Origin: Diplocarpon mali
Taxonomy: Eukaryota; Ascomycota; Leotiomycetes; Helotiales; Drepanopezizaceae
Assembly (NCBI GenBank): GCA_024741835.1
Contig: JAENRP010000411.1
Location: 1-35,643 of the forward strand
Reading direction: 5' to 3'
Length of the DNA stretch: 35,643 bases
Positions 21,661 to 31,948 of this stretch are shown here, one piece after another; the first letter of the stretch is position 1, and each line of letters begins with the position of its first letter. The notes beneath the pieces were generated by a model. It ran no database searches, was not told where the DNA came from, and worked only from the letters and a program-made list of their open reading frames with translations. The position numbers were made by a program, and so were the translations under genes.

Positions 21661-22484
21661 TAAAACGTATTATAGAAGCTCTAAAGCATACCCTTTACTA
21701 CATTTAATAGTAATGCCACCTCCTCTTTAAAGGCGCCGCAGGCGCAGGCCAATACAATAGCCTCTTAAGAGGCAAGGAGAGGTCTACTAGCCTACTAGCA
21801 GCTATTGCTTAATACTATATAATAAATGTAATATATACCAAAGGTACTATTAAAGTACTAATAATCGAGATTACTAATACTCTTATATATGATATAATAT
21901 ACGCATACATTATTGCGCTCTATTATAAGCTTAAGTATATAATACGTAATAGAGGCAAGGCTCTTAAGTAGCAGCAGCAGCAGCAGGGGCGATAGCAGCG
22001 GCAGGGATAGCAGCGGCGGCTTATTACTTAACAGGCGCTAAGAGGACTAGGATAGGGTTCTTACTCTTAAGGGAGCGCTAGCGACCTAGCGCAAAGTTAG
22101 TATAACGCAGGGTATAAGGGACTTTAAGGGTCTTACTTTACAAAGGCAGCTAAGGCTATAATAAGCAGGAGTTCCTTTTATATTTAAAAATTATTAATAT
22201 AAAGATAATATTTTAAATAATAAAGAAGGGTTGTTTTTAAAAGAAGGGAAGGAGAACCTCTATAATGGAAATACTCTATAAGAAGCCTAATAGAGTACTA
22301 GCGTAGAATTGCGAAGATTCTTAAGCGCGCTTATTGCTTATAGCAACCCTTCTTATTCTAAAAGGAATAACCTTTAAAAGGGCAGTATATAAGATAAAGC
22401 CTCTTTTCTTTATAATTGCTATTCTTTCTTTTATTTTATCTATATAGCTAAGCGATTCTAAGAGTATCGCCTAATTAAAAGGTA
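21661..22484 (+). other. Copia-A1 3' noncoding region
   Basis: No frame other than the Ala-rich one precedes it. Contains short dyads such as GCCTCTTAAGAGGC (21758-21771) and the GCA/GCG microsatellite. The same segment occurs inverted in A2 at 24296-25119, so it is an integral part of the family, not a local insertion. Confidence 0.6.
21970..22020 (+). repeat. GCA/GCG trinucleotide microsatellite in Copia-A1
   Basis: Five to six GCA units followed by interrupted GCG/GCA/GGC units. The matching place in A2 (24762-24815) is a CTG/CTA array on the plus strand, i.e. the same repeat in reverse complement with different unit mixture. The CpA sites here have survived although CpA is scarce elsewhere. 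Confidence 0.75.
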
Positions 22485-22682
22485 TATTATATAGAATAGG
22501 CAGAGTCTTTACTTATTCTAAAGACCCTTTATATAACTCTACTAAGTTATAGACTCTCCCTTTTTCTTTCCGAAGTCTCCTTACTATATATATACTAAAG
22601 AATAATACAATCAATTATCTTTATCCATATTAGCAAGCCTTTTAAGCGACCTAATAAAGGCCCTCCAGCCGACCGTACCATA
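22485..22682 (+). repeat. Copia-A1 3' LTR
   Basis: 198 bp, aligned end to end with 15080-15277. Its start reads TATTATATAGAAT where the 5' LTR has TGTCGTGCAGAAT: every difference is a C-to-T or G-to-A change. Followed by CTCTA, the right target duplication. Confidence 0.9.
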
Positions 22683-24098
22683 CTCTATCTCTTAAGCTTA
22701 TAGTCTTTAAGCTAGTATTATAACTTAAGGTATTATATTATTAAGGCCTGCTCCTTTTACTAAATCGCTTCTTATAAGACTATTAAAGCTCCTCCCAGAT
22801 CTTAGTAGTAGTACCTTTAGCCTTTTACTAAAGTTTATTAAGGCCTGCCTTTATAATTAAAGACTTTATCTTAAAGCCTTTAAGCCATTTCTATTCTTAT
22901 ATAAAATAATAATTAAAGATTTGCCAATCGCCTTATAGAACTTATCTTTAAAGACTCCTTTAAAGTTATATATAGTTCCTTCTTTAATAGGGCCTTTATA
23001 AGGAATTATCACCTTTAAGCTCTAGTTGCCATTTGCCTTTTTAAAGACTAGCGAAGTAGCTTTTAATTCGCTTGCTTTTACCCTTAAGTTTTTAAGTAGG
23101 TCTCTTAGAGAATTTAGATTTAAGTTAAGGCCTTTTATATTATTAGTTAAAGGCTATAGAGTAGCATTAGTCTATAATATAAGCTCTTCTTATATAGCGG
23201 CTTCTTTTATAGCAATTGCGTTCAACTTTGTAATAAGCTCTAATTCTTTGAAAATGCCTTTGAACTTAGCGTCTTAAGCTCCCTTTCCCTCTCTAATTAA
23301 TTAGAAGGTCGTCTTAAGTTCCTAGTGTAATATAAGGTTTGCGCACTTAGCTTTTAGATTATAAAAAAGAGACTTATCGAATTTGATATTATAAGTTATT
23401 ATTACTTACTAAAGTATAAGAACTTAGATTTTATAAACATTAAAGGTAATATATCTAATTAAATAACCTAGGTGCCCTTATAGTTTAATTTTAAAGGTTC
23501 GGCGGTCCCTCCCTGCCTTTCTCTTTTTAATTAAAGGATATGCGCAAGCGCTATATATATAAATGCGACTTTAGTTAGGCTTTAAGCTTGCTATTATCTA
23601 CTTAATAAGCAGCGACTTATAAAATCGAAAATACTACTTAAACTAATTATAAAGAGCCTTACTTAATAAGATCATCTTCTTCCTAGTAAGTAAGGAGATA
23701 TTATAAAGGTATATAATAGCCTTTATAACCTTTAGCCAAAGGCTTGCTAAAAGCCTGGTATAGATCCTTATTTTAATAGAACGTTTAATCAACTCCTTTC
23801 TTACTTATTCTACGCCTCTATTAAGTTAGTATATATAAGTAGGAGTAAGCTCTAAATCGATTCCCTCCTCTTTTACCTATCTCTAGTACTTTATAAGAGA
23901 GTCTTCCTTTAAAGAGATTACTAAAGTATTATTATTTTGCCTAATCTTGCCAATAGAAAGCCTATATTAGCGTTTTACTTATACTTTAAAGGCCTAAAGG
24001 ACCTTTATAACTATATCTCTGCCCTTCGATCTTAATAAGAACATCTAAAGTATATTACTATACTTGTCCTTAATTAAAAGAACCTATAAGTAACTATT
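22683..24098 (-). mobile_element. Copia-A0, middle fragment (integrase C-terminal half and linker)
   Basis: Minus-strand sequence matching A1 from about 17660 to 19085. It starts with the right CTCTA duplication of A1 and ends with the left CTATT duplication of A2 (24094-24098). It continues to the left at 15079 and to the right at 31949. It forms the spacer between the two inverted elements A1 and A2. Confidence 0.88.
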
Positions 24099-24295
24099 TG
24101 TAGTGCGGTCGGCTGGAGGGCCTTCATTAGGTCGCTTAGGAGGCTCGCAGATATAGGAGAAGATGATTGATTGTATTATTATCTAATATATATATGGTAA
24201 GGAGACTTCGGAAAGAAAAAGGAGAGTTTATAACTTAGCAAAGTTATATAAAGGGTCTTTAAAATAAGTAGAGACTCCGCCTATTCTATATAATA
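24099..24295 (-). repeat. Copia-A2 3' LTR
   Basis: On the plus strand starts TGTAGTGCGGTC and ends CTATTCTATATAATA. The end is heavily decayed compared with the 5' LTR (CCCATTCTGCATAACA). Preceded by CTATT. Confidence 0.9.
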
Positions 24296-25119
24296 TACCT
24301 CTTAGTTAGGCGATACTTTTAAAATCGCTTAGCTATATAAATAAAATAAAGGAAAGAATAGCAGTTATAAGGAAAAGAAGCTTTATCTTATATACTACCC
24401 TTTTAAAGGTTATTCCTTTTAAAATAAGAAGGGTTGCTATAGGCAATAAGCGCACTTAAGAATCTTTACAATTCTATACTAATGCTCTATTAGGCTTTTT
24501 ATAAAGTATTTCTATTATAAAGGTTCTCTTTTCCTTCTTTTAAAAATAACCCTCTTTTATTATTTAAAAATATCGTCTTTATATTAATAATTTTTAAATA
24601 TAAAAGGAACTCTTACTTATTATAGCCTTAGCCGCCCTTATAAAGTAAGACCCTTAGAGTCCTTATACCCTATATTATACTAACTTTATACTAAGTTGCT
24701 AGCGCTCCCTTAAGAGCTGCTACCCTAGCTTACTTATCCTAATATCTATTAAGTAATAAGCTACTGCTACTATTGCTGCTACTACTACTGCTGCCCCTGC
24801 TGCTACTACTACTAAAGAGCCCTGCCCCTACTGCGTACTATATACCTAAGCTTATAATAAAGCGTAATAATATATACGTATATTATATTATATATAAGAG
24901 TACTAGTAATCTCAATTATCGATGCTTTAATAGCACCTTCGGTATATATTGCGTTTATTATATAATATTAAGCAATAGCTACTAATAGGCCAGCGGACCT
25001 CTCTTTGCCTCTTAAGAGGCTATTATATCGGCCTGCGCTTGCGGCGCCTTTAAGGAGGAGGTAGCGCTACTGCTTAATATAGTAAAGGGTGCGCTTTAAA
25101 GCTTTTATAATATATCTTA
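24296..25119 (-). other. Copia-A2 3' noncoding region
   Basis: Inverted counterpart of A1 21661-22484, including the trinucleotide microsatellite. No other coding signal. Confidence 0.6.
24762..24815 (-). repeat. CTG/CTA trinucleotide microsatellite in Copia-A2
   Basis: Plus strand reads alternating CTG and CTA units with one CCC interruption. The CTA units are what G-to-A change of CTG on this strand (CAG-to-TAG on the other) would yield, so the array records partial RIP. Confidence 0.75.
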
Positions 25120-25482
25120 TTAAATCTTATTAAGTTTTAAGCTGATTTTGAAAGATAGGAGCGATTGAACCCTAGTGCTAAGAGGGCCTGCCACTCTTGC
25201 GAGTAGTAGTACTACTGCCTCCTTTGCTCCTAGTATCCTATTCCTATTTGCTCCTAGCCCCTTTAGCTTAGACCTATTTGCCCTTATTATTACTACTGCT
25301 ACTCCTATCCCCTTTACTTCTACTATCGCAGCTGCTGCTATAGTCTCTCCCTTTGTCTCCTTAGCCTCTATTACTACTGCGCCTATCCTTGCCTTTGCTA
25401 CCTTTGCCCCTATCGCCCCTACTATACCTCCTGCCTTTGCCCCTGCTATTGCTAGTATATTTGCCAGCAGGCCTCTGGCCAA
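25120..25482 (-). CDS. Ala/Gly-rich stop-free frame 3' of Copia-A2 pol (hypothetical)
   Basis: A 120-codon minus-strand frame from ATG (25482) to stop (25120), corresponding to A1 21301-21660. It begins MARGLLANILAIAGAKAGG, is rich in Ala, Gly, Val, Ile and Lys, and ends LLSFKISLKLNKI-stop; A1 ends the same way but for Thr. The middle part NRSKLKGLGANRNRILGAKE is shared with A1 by substitution only. There is no known domain and no signal peptide. Hydrophobic Ala/Val/Ile stretches are probably a composition effect. Either an accessory protein of this Copia family or a GC-rich simple sequence that happens to be open. Confidence 0.35.
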   Translation of the reverse strand: MARGLLANILAIAGAKAGGIVGAIGAKVAKARIGAVVIEAKETKGETIAAAAIVEVKGIGVAVVIIRANRSKLKGLGANRNRILGAKEAVVLLLARVAGPLSTRVQSLLSFKISLKLNKI

Positions 25483-25767
25483 GGGAGTGCTAATAGGCCT
25501 CTTTTAAAAGGAAATCTATATAGAACTTTTAACTATAGTATCTTAGCTCTTAGCCTTAGCTAAGAGAATTTAAAAGAGGGTTGCGCCTTATAATAATAGC
25601 TTAAGAATATTACCTATCTTATATTTTTAAAAAAGGAAAAGCTTCTATAGTACGCTTTATAAAAGAAAACAAATAAATATAACTATAAGAGAGTAGGAGT
25701 TTATAAGTATAAGTCTTTTAATAATAAGTAATTACTTGCTAATAAGTGCAAGTTATTAAATGATTAT

Positions 25768-28700
25768 TTAAAAACTCTAAAGGTTTAATAAATAAATAAA
25801 GCTTTTAAACTTCTAATAGTTTAGGTTTTTAATAAGCCTATTTATATATATCTCCTTAATAAGGAGGTAGATTATTTAAAAGCTTCCTCTTTAGTACTTT
25901 TAGCAGATTTATATATTACTAATTTTAATATATTAAAGGCTTATTTTAATTTTCTTATTCTTTATAATAATTAGCCGAATCGTCTATTAGTTATTATAAT
26001 ATATATTCTATTTAAAGAGGGAGTCTATATAAATCTCTTTAAAGAGGCGTTTTATAGCTATTATCTCTTTTATAATAGAAACTATATTATAAAGTTCTAC
26101 TTTAGTAAAAGAGAGTATAATAGTCGCTTAGCAATTCGCTTTTTAAATAATCGGTCCTTTAAATAAGAAGAAGATATATCCTTAAGAGGATCTATAGGTC
26201 TCTTAATCATCTTTAAAAGAAGTATTTAAAGACGCGACCAATTGGTATTCCTTAGCCTTAAAGCTATAGGCAATTCTTAAAAAGCGCATACTATATAAGT
26301 ATTAAAGCGTCTAGTCCGTAGTTAAAAGGTGCTTAAAGCTTAGATTAGTTAAGAAGAAAGACAATTAGAAGGCTATAAATGTAATATCTAAGTATATTAT
26401 AATCGCTATATAAAGAATAGAGTCTATTTTCTCTTACTACTCCTTTACCTTTTTTAAAGAAGCTTACCTTAAGTTCTTAATAAACTCCTTCTTTAATAAT
26501 AAAGTATTAAACACTCTCCTTATATCTACTTTAAACTTTTAAGCGATCTTCTTAATATAGGTATTATAAACTAAGGAGATCCTCTTTACTTTCTTATCTT
26601 AAATAATCCTTACTTTAAGGAACTAAGAGATATCTCTTATAATAATAAGCTTATATACCCTCTTTAGGTCTTTAATTAAACGAGTCGCCTAATTTAAGTT
26701 AAAGGCCTTATATAATACTTAAATATCGTTAATATAAAATACTATAAAGACTATATAATCCTTTATTATAAAAATATAAGGCTCTTTGCCTAATAGCTTA
26801 AGTTAAAGGCCTTTAAGCGTTCTTGCGAAGTTCTTATACTATAGTACTAAAGAGTCTTTTAGCCTATAGAGCGCGCGGTCCAGTTCTACTACTATATTAG
26901 GACGCTTAAAGCCATTTAATAGGAAGTATATAACTAAAGTACTCCTTAGGTCTTTAAGAGTATTAATAAACGTATTAATAATATCGAATTACTTTACTTT
27001 TATATCGAAGTATACAGCAAGCGCTATTAGTACCTTAAAAGACCTTACTACAAGCGTGGCTATATAAGTTAAGAAAATTGAAGCTTTATCTTAAAGATAC
27101 CTTTGCATAATTAGCTATAATTAGCACTTTAAAAGCTTGCTAGAGCTATTGACCTTATAGGTAAAAACCCATTTTAATAGTATTAGTAAGGGCTTTAAGT
27201 AGTCCCTTTATACAATTCTTTAGTAACTTTAAGATTCCAAATTCCTAATCTCCTAGCGCCTTCCTTCTTTAAATCGTTTACTAAAAGGGTACTTCTTTAA
27301 GTCCTATTATCTTTTTAAAGGCTTTAATAAAGAGCTTTAGTACTATAGGCAGTTAGGAGACTACGCTCTATCCTTTGCCTAACTATTAATTATAGCTTTA
27401 ATAATTATATAAACTATTAAATAGTCCTTCCTATCCTTCCTTATTTATTCGTTTGCTTAAAAGGTTAATATAAACTCCTATATATATAGGAAGTAAAGTA
27501 AATTAATATTACTTTAAGAAAGCATATACTTTAAAGTAATAGCGTATACTTTTAAAGTCTCCTATTACTTAACGCTTAAGCGTCTTATCCTCTTTTACTT
27601 AAGAAGAGGGAGTTCCTTTTTACGCTTTTCTTTATAGGTTTCCTCTTTTATTTTTATTATTACTAAAGGTTCTTTTAAAAGTCTAGGTAGCTCTATCTCT
27701 TAAGCCTATAGTCTTTAAGCTAGTATTATAACTTAAGGTATTATATTATTAGGGCTTACTCCTTTTACTAAATCGCTTCTTATAAGACTATTAGAGCTCT
27801 TCTTAAATCTTGGCAGTAATGCCTTTAGCCTTTTATTAGAGTTTACTAAGGCTTGCCTTTATAATTAAAGACTTTATCTTAAAGCCCTTAAGCTGTTACG
27901 GCCGCATTACGTATACGGTTATGTCACGTGTTGGTCAGGTGCACGAAGTCAGGTGCCCGCTAAGGTAGCAAGGTGGCTGGATCACGTGCGCGCTAGTGAT
28001 GCACCTGTACTTATTCTGGAGGAGCTCTACTAGAGACTCTCTCTTCTTCTTCATCTTTTCTTCTCAATTACATAGCGTACCTCTTGGGGTAATACAGTCA
28101 GCGTCATTCGATTCTCGCCTTCTGCACGCTCGAGAGCGAGTCGTAACATAAGCTATTTCTATTCCTATATAAAATGGCAGCTAAAGATCTGCCGATCGCC
28201 TTATAGAACTCATTTCTAAAGACTCCCTTAGAGTTATCTATAGTTCCTTCTTTAATAGGGCCTTTATAAAGAATTATCACCCCTAAGCTCTAGTCGCCAT
28301 TTGCCTTCTTAGAGACTAGCGAAGTGGCTTTTAGTTCGCTTGCTTTTACTTCTGAGTTTCTAAGCAAGTCTTTCGGATTTGGATTTAAGTTAAAGCCTTT
28401 TATATTATTAGTTAAAGGCTATAGAGTAGCGTCGGTCTATAATATAGGCTCTTCTTATATAGCGGCTTCTTCTGCAGCGATTGCATTCGGCCTTATAATA
28501 AGCTCCAATTCTTTAAAAATGCCTTTAAACTTAGCGTCCTAAGCTCCCTCTCCCTCTTTAATTAATTAAAGGGTTATCTTAAGTTCCTAGCGCAATATAG
28601 GGTTTGCGCGCTTAGCTTCTGGACTATAGAAGAGAGACTTATTAAATTCGATATTATAAGTTATTATTACTTACTAAAGTATAAGAACCCAGATTCTATA

Positions 28701-31616
28701 AATATTAAAGGTAATATATCTAATTAAGTAACCTAAATGCTCTTATAATTCAATTTTAAAGGTTCGGCAGTCCTTTCTTACTTCCCTCTCTTTAATTAAA
28801 AGGTATACGCAAGCGCTATATATATAAATGTGACTCCAGTCGGGCTTTAAGCTTACTATTATCTACTTAATAAGCAGCGGCTTATAGAATTGAAAATACT
28901 ACTTAAACTAACTATAAAGAGCCTTATTTAATAAGATTATCTTCTTCTTAGCAAGTAGGGAGATATTATAAAGGTATATAGTAGCCTTTATAACCTTTAG
29001 CCAAAGGCTTACTAAAAGCCTGGCGTAGATCCTCATTTTAATAAAGCATTTAATCAACTCCCTTCCTACTCGCTCTGCGCCTTTATTAAATTAGTATATA
29101 TAAGTAAGAGTAAGCTCTAAATCGATTTCCTCCTCTTTTACCTATCTTTAGTACTTTATAAGAGAGTCTTCCCTTAAGGAGATTACTAAAGTATTATTAT
29201 CTTACTTAATCTTGCAAATAGAAAGCCTATATTAGCGTTTCATTTATACTTTAAAGGCCTAAAGGACCTTTATAACTATATTTCTACCCTTTGATTTTAA
29301 TAGAAATATCTAAAGTATACTATTATACTTGTCCTTAATTAAAAGAACCTATAAGCAATTATTATATAAGTTGTTTAAAAAGTTAAAGAGATCTTAGGAG
29401 ATCTTAAAGAAGGGCCTTAAAGATCGGTTCTTAAAGGTAGCGTAAGAAATAACTTGCCTAGTAGACGCTACTGCGTATATAAGGCACTTTAGCTTCTGTA
29501 TTCCCTTGATCTTCACTCTCCTAGCGCACTTGACTAGCGCTTAGAGAGCCTTCGCGCCTAGGTAGCTAGCGCAAAGGTACTATATATACGTATTATTATC
29601 CTATACCTTAGTAGGTGCATAGCTAGACTAGAACCTATTATAGAGTATCATCTTAGCTATAAGGAATGCTATTAAGGTAGAGAAGTTATATTAAAGTATA
29701 TTTAAGAGATTTAAATAATTAATAGGCTTATATTTAAAGAAAACGAGATTATAATAACGCTTTAACTAAGCTTGCTTTACAGAGTCTCTAATACTCTTAA
29801 AGCGTAAAGTAAGGTCTACCTTAGAGTATTAAAAACCCTTATCTGTAAAGAGCCTTTCTAAGATAATATTAGTAGTAAACTCCTTTATAATAGCAATATT
29901 ACAAAGCGTTATCCTTATAAGAGAGCTATTACGCTATAAAAGAGAGTCTGCCATATATCTATTACCTCTCCTAATAATTAAGAGTCTTAAGGTACCTGCT
30001 TTAATATATTGCTATAAGTTGCCAGAAGGCTTAAAGGTGCTTGCGATAAGTAAATCCTTCGAATTAATAATATAAGTAGTTGCGTAATTATTAAGGAGTA
30101 TACTTAAGGAGAGCAGGTAGCATTCTAGCTTAAAGAGGTAGTAGACGTTGAACGATTCTTTAAAAGCATTAAAGGCAAAGGGATCTATTACTATAAAGAC
30201 TGGTAAGTTCTCCCTTTTACTACTTAAACTATCCTCCTTAAAGGCTAAAGCCTTTCCCTTAAATTTATCAATTACTATTACTATAATATCATTCTCCTTA
30301 AGCTATGGTTAAAGACCCTTGAACTAGTCTCCTGCGTTTAATGCCTTTTATATTTATAGGACCTCCTCTTACAAAGGGAGAACCTTTATATTTTCCTTAC
30401 GCCTATCTATAGTATATAATAGTTTCTAATAATCCTAGGGCTTCTAATAGTGATTTTTAAAGCCTTTATAAGGGCACTTAGGCCTAATCTCCCTTTTAAA
30501 ACTTATAAAGCGATTTCGAAAGCTGCTTGCTAAAGCCTGCGAAGGGGTTTCGGCATCTAAAAGAGACTCTTAAGTAGTAAAAACTGCTAGCCTTTTATTA
30601 TCGATCGCTCTATTGGATTTAATACCTACTAAGGCGTAGCTTAACTGTATTAAGTTATACTTATATAAGGTTCCTATCTGCTTATTAGTAATAATTTCCT
30701 CCTTTAAGCGAGTCGCCTAATTTAAATTAATCTTTATTATAATTAAATCTAAAAAGTTAATAACTCCCAGTCTCCCTTTGATCTTAAGGAGATTGTATTA
30801 TTCTATTAAGCGGTATACCTCCTACTACTCTTAGATCTATTACTAAGTATTAGTTCTCTTAGTCTTACCTTAGCGTAATACGTCGCAGTATTAAAGCCTT
30901 ATCTAAGATTAAATAGCCTTATTAAAAGGCGCAATATTATACTTTAAAATAGATACTAGGCCTTAGAGTAAAAGTTGCTAATTTACTAAATTAGCACGCG
31001 GGTTATTAGTAATAGTTCCACTTATAAGAGTATTTCTATTAAGTATTAAAGAAGAGAGCTTCTTAGCTTAGATTTATACTTAAGCTATCGCAGAAGCTAA
31101 GAGCATTCTATTAACAGTCTTAGAGACCTATTCTAAGAGTAGTTTATAGTATTTGCATTAGGTCTTTTAAGTCTCTTTACATATATAGTACTCTTTTATT
31201 AGGATTTTATATTTATCTTTAATATTCTTATAAGAAGCCTATAGAAGAAAAGCCTTTAATAGATCTCCTAAGGGAAAGTAGGCGTAAATCTATTTAAATA
31301 AAGTCGCCGCATACTCTTTATACAACCTCGCGTATACTATATAAAGGTTAGCTGTTTCTAGTTCCTTAAGCTCTTATATAGAGGGAGCTTAAGGCTTAGT
31401 CTTTATAATTGACTTAAATAGGAGTCTTAGATTAGTAAAAATAGTAATATTATAAAGCTTAATAAAGAATATATATTTACTAAACCACTTCACTTAAGAG
31501 GCAAAGGTATTAAAGCAAGGCTTAAAGATACTTAAAGAGTTAGATATATTAAATAGAGTCTAATAAAAAGGTTAGATATATAAATAGAGTTTGCAAATAA
31601 GGTTCGATTAGAAAAT
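25768..31616 (-). pseudogene. Copia-A2 gag-pol polyprotein (degenerate, interrupted by a solo LTR)
   Basis: Minus-strand counterpart of A1 gag-pol, stop at 25768-25770. RT active site is YIND at about 26722-26738, so one catalytic Asp that A1 lost is kept here. The linker between integrase and RT is split by the 255-bp solo LTR at 27894. The protease lies near 30065-30115, integrase about 28650-29600 and gag 30450-31616. Stops again are at Gln/Trp positions. Although A2 is as damaged overall as A1, the positions hit differ, which allows the unmutated base to be inferred from the pair. Confidence 0.88.
27894..28148. repeat. Solo LTR with TAAGC target duplication, not RIP-mutated
   Basis: 255 bp beginning TGTTACGGCCGC and ending GAGTCGTAACA, with inverted tips TGTTACG/CGTAACA. 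Flanked by TAAGC at 27889-27893 and 28149-28153. The empty site is visible in A0 at about 22890 (AAGCCATTTC). There is no internal region, so it arose by recombination between two LTRs. It has balanced base composition, two CACGTG boxes, a CT-rich run before CAATTACA, and many intact CpA and CpG. Its family is not represented elsewhere in the window; it is not Copia-A. Strand is undetermined. Confidence 0.92.
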
Positions 31617-31751
31617 GAAGATTTATTAATTGAAAATAAAAGTCCTTTAAGTTGTTATAAATACTTAAAAAGTCGGTTAAGAGCTTGAAGGGCCCTTTAG
31701 CCGGTTGTATATAAAGAGAAAGTATATTAAAGTGCTTATAAGGCTTATAAC

Positions 31752-31948
31752 TATAGTGCGGTCGGCTAAAGGGCCTTTATTAGGTCGCTTAAGAGGCTCG
31801 CAGATATAGGAGAAGATGATTGATTATATTATTATTTAGTATATATATAGTAAGAAGACTTCGGAAAGAAAAGGGAGAGTCTATGACTTAGCAGAGTCAT
31901 ATAGAGGGTCTCTAGAATAAGTGGAGACTCCGCCCATTCTGCATAACA
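31752..31948 (-). repeat. Copia-A2 5' LTR
   Basis: 197 bp; plus strand begins TATAGTGCGGTC and ends CCCATTCTGCATAACA, followed by CTATT. One of the three well-preserved 5' LTRs of the family. Confidence 0.92.

Larger units (their letters stand above)
15080..22682 (+). mobile_element. Copia-A1: complete, degenerate Ty1/Copia element with LTRs and TSD
   Basis: A 7.6-kb element with 198-bp LTRs at both ends, flanked by the 5-bp duplication CTCTA (15075-15079 and 22683-22687). Order gag, protease, integrase, RT, RNase H defines Copia. Removing it and one CTCTA rejoins A0 exactly as seen uninterrupted in A2 near 27690. An unusually long 1.5-kb region separates the pol stop (21002) from the 3' LTR. 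It lies opposite in orientation to its host A0 and to A2. Confidence 0.92.
24099..31948 (-). mobile_element. Copia-A2: complete, degenerate Ty1/Copia element with LTRs, TSD and an inserted solo LTR
   Basis: Minus-strand element of 7850 bp; subtracting the 260-bp solo-LTR insertion leaves 7590, the size of A1. LTRs of 197 bp begin and end TG...CA. The 5-bp duplication CTATT is at 24094-24098 and 31949-31953. It interrupts the integrase of A0 in the same orientation, so A0 and A2 5' halves now form a tandem. Confidence 0.92.

Noticed and set aside
24773..24985. 70-codon plus-strand frame starting with a Leu run
   Set aside because: The Leu run is the CTG/CTA microsatellite, and the frame is antisense to the Copia-A2 3' region.
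25175..25507. 110-codon plus-strand frame
   Set aside because: Antisense shadow of the Ala/Gly-rich frame; GC-rich triplet composition keeps both strands open.
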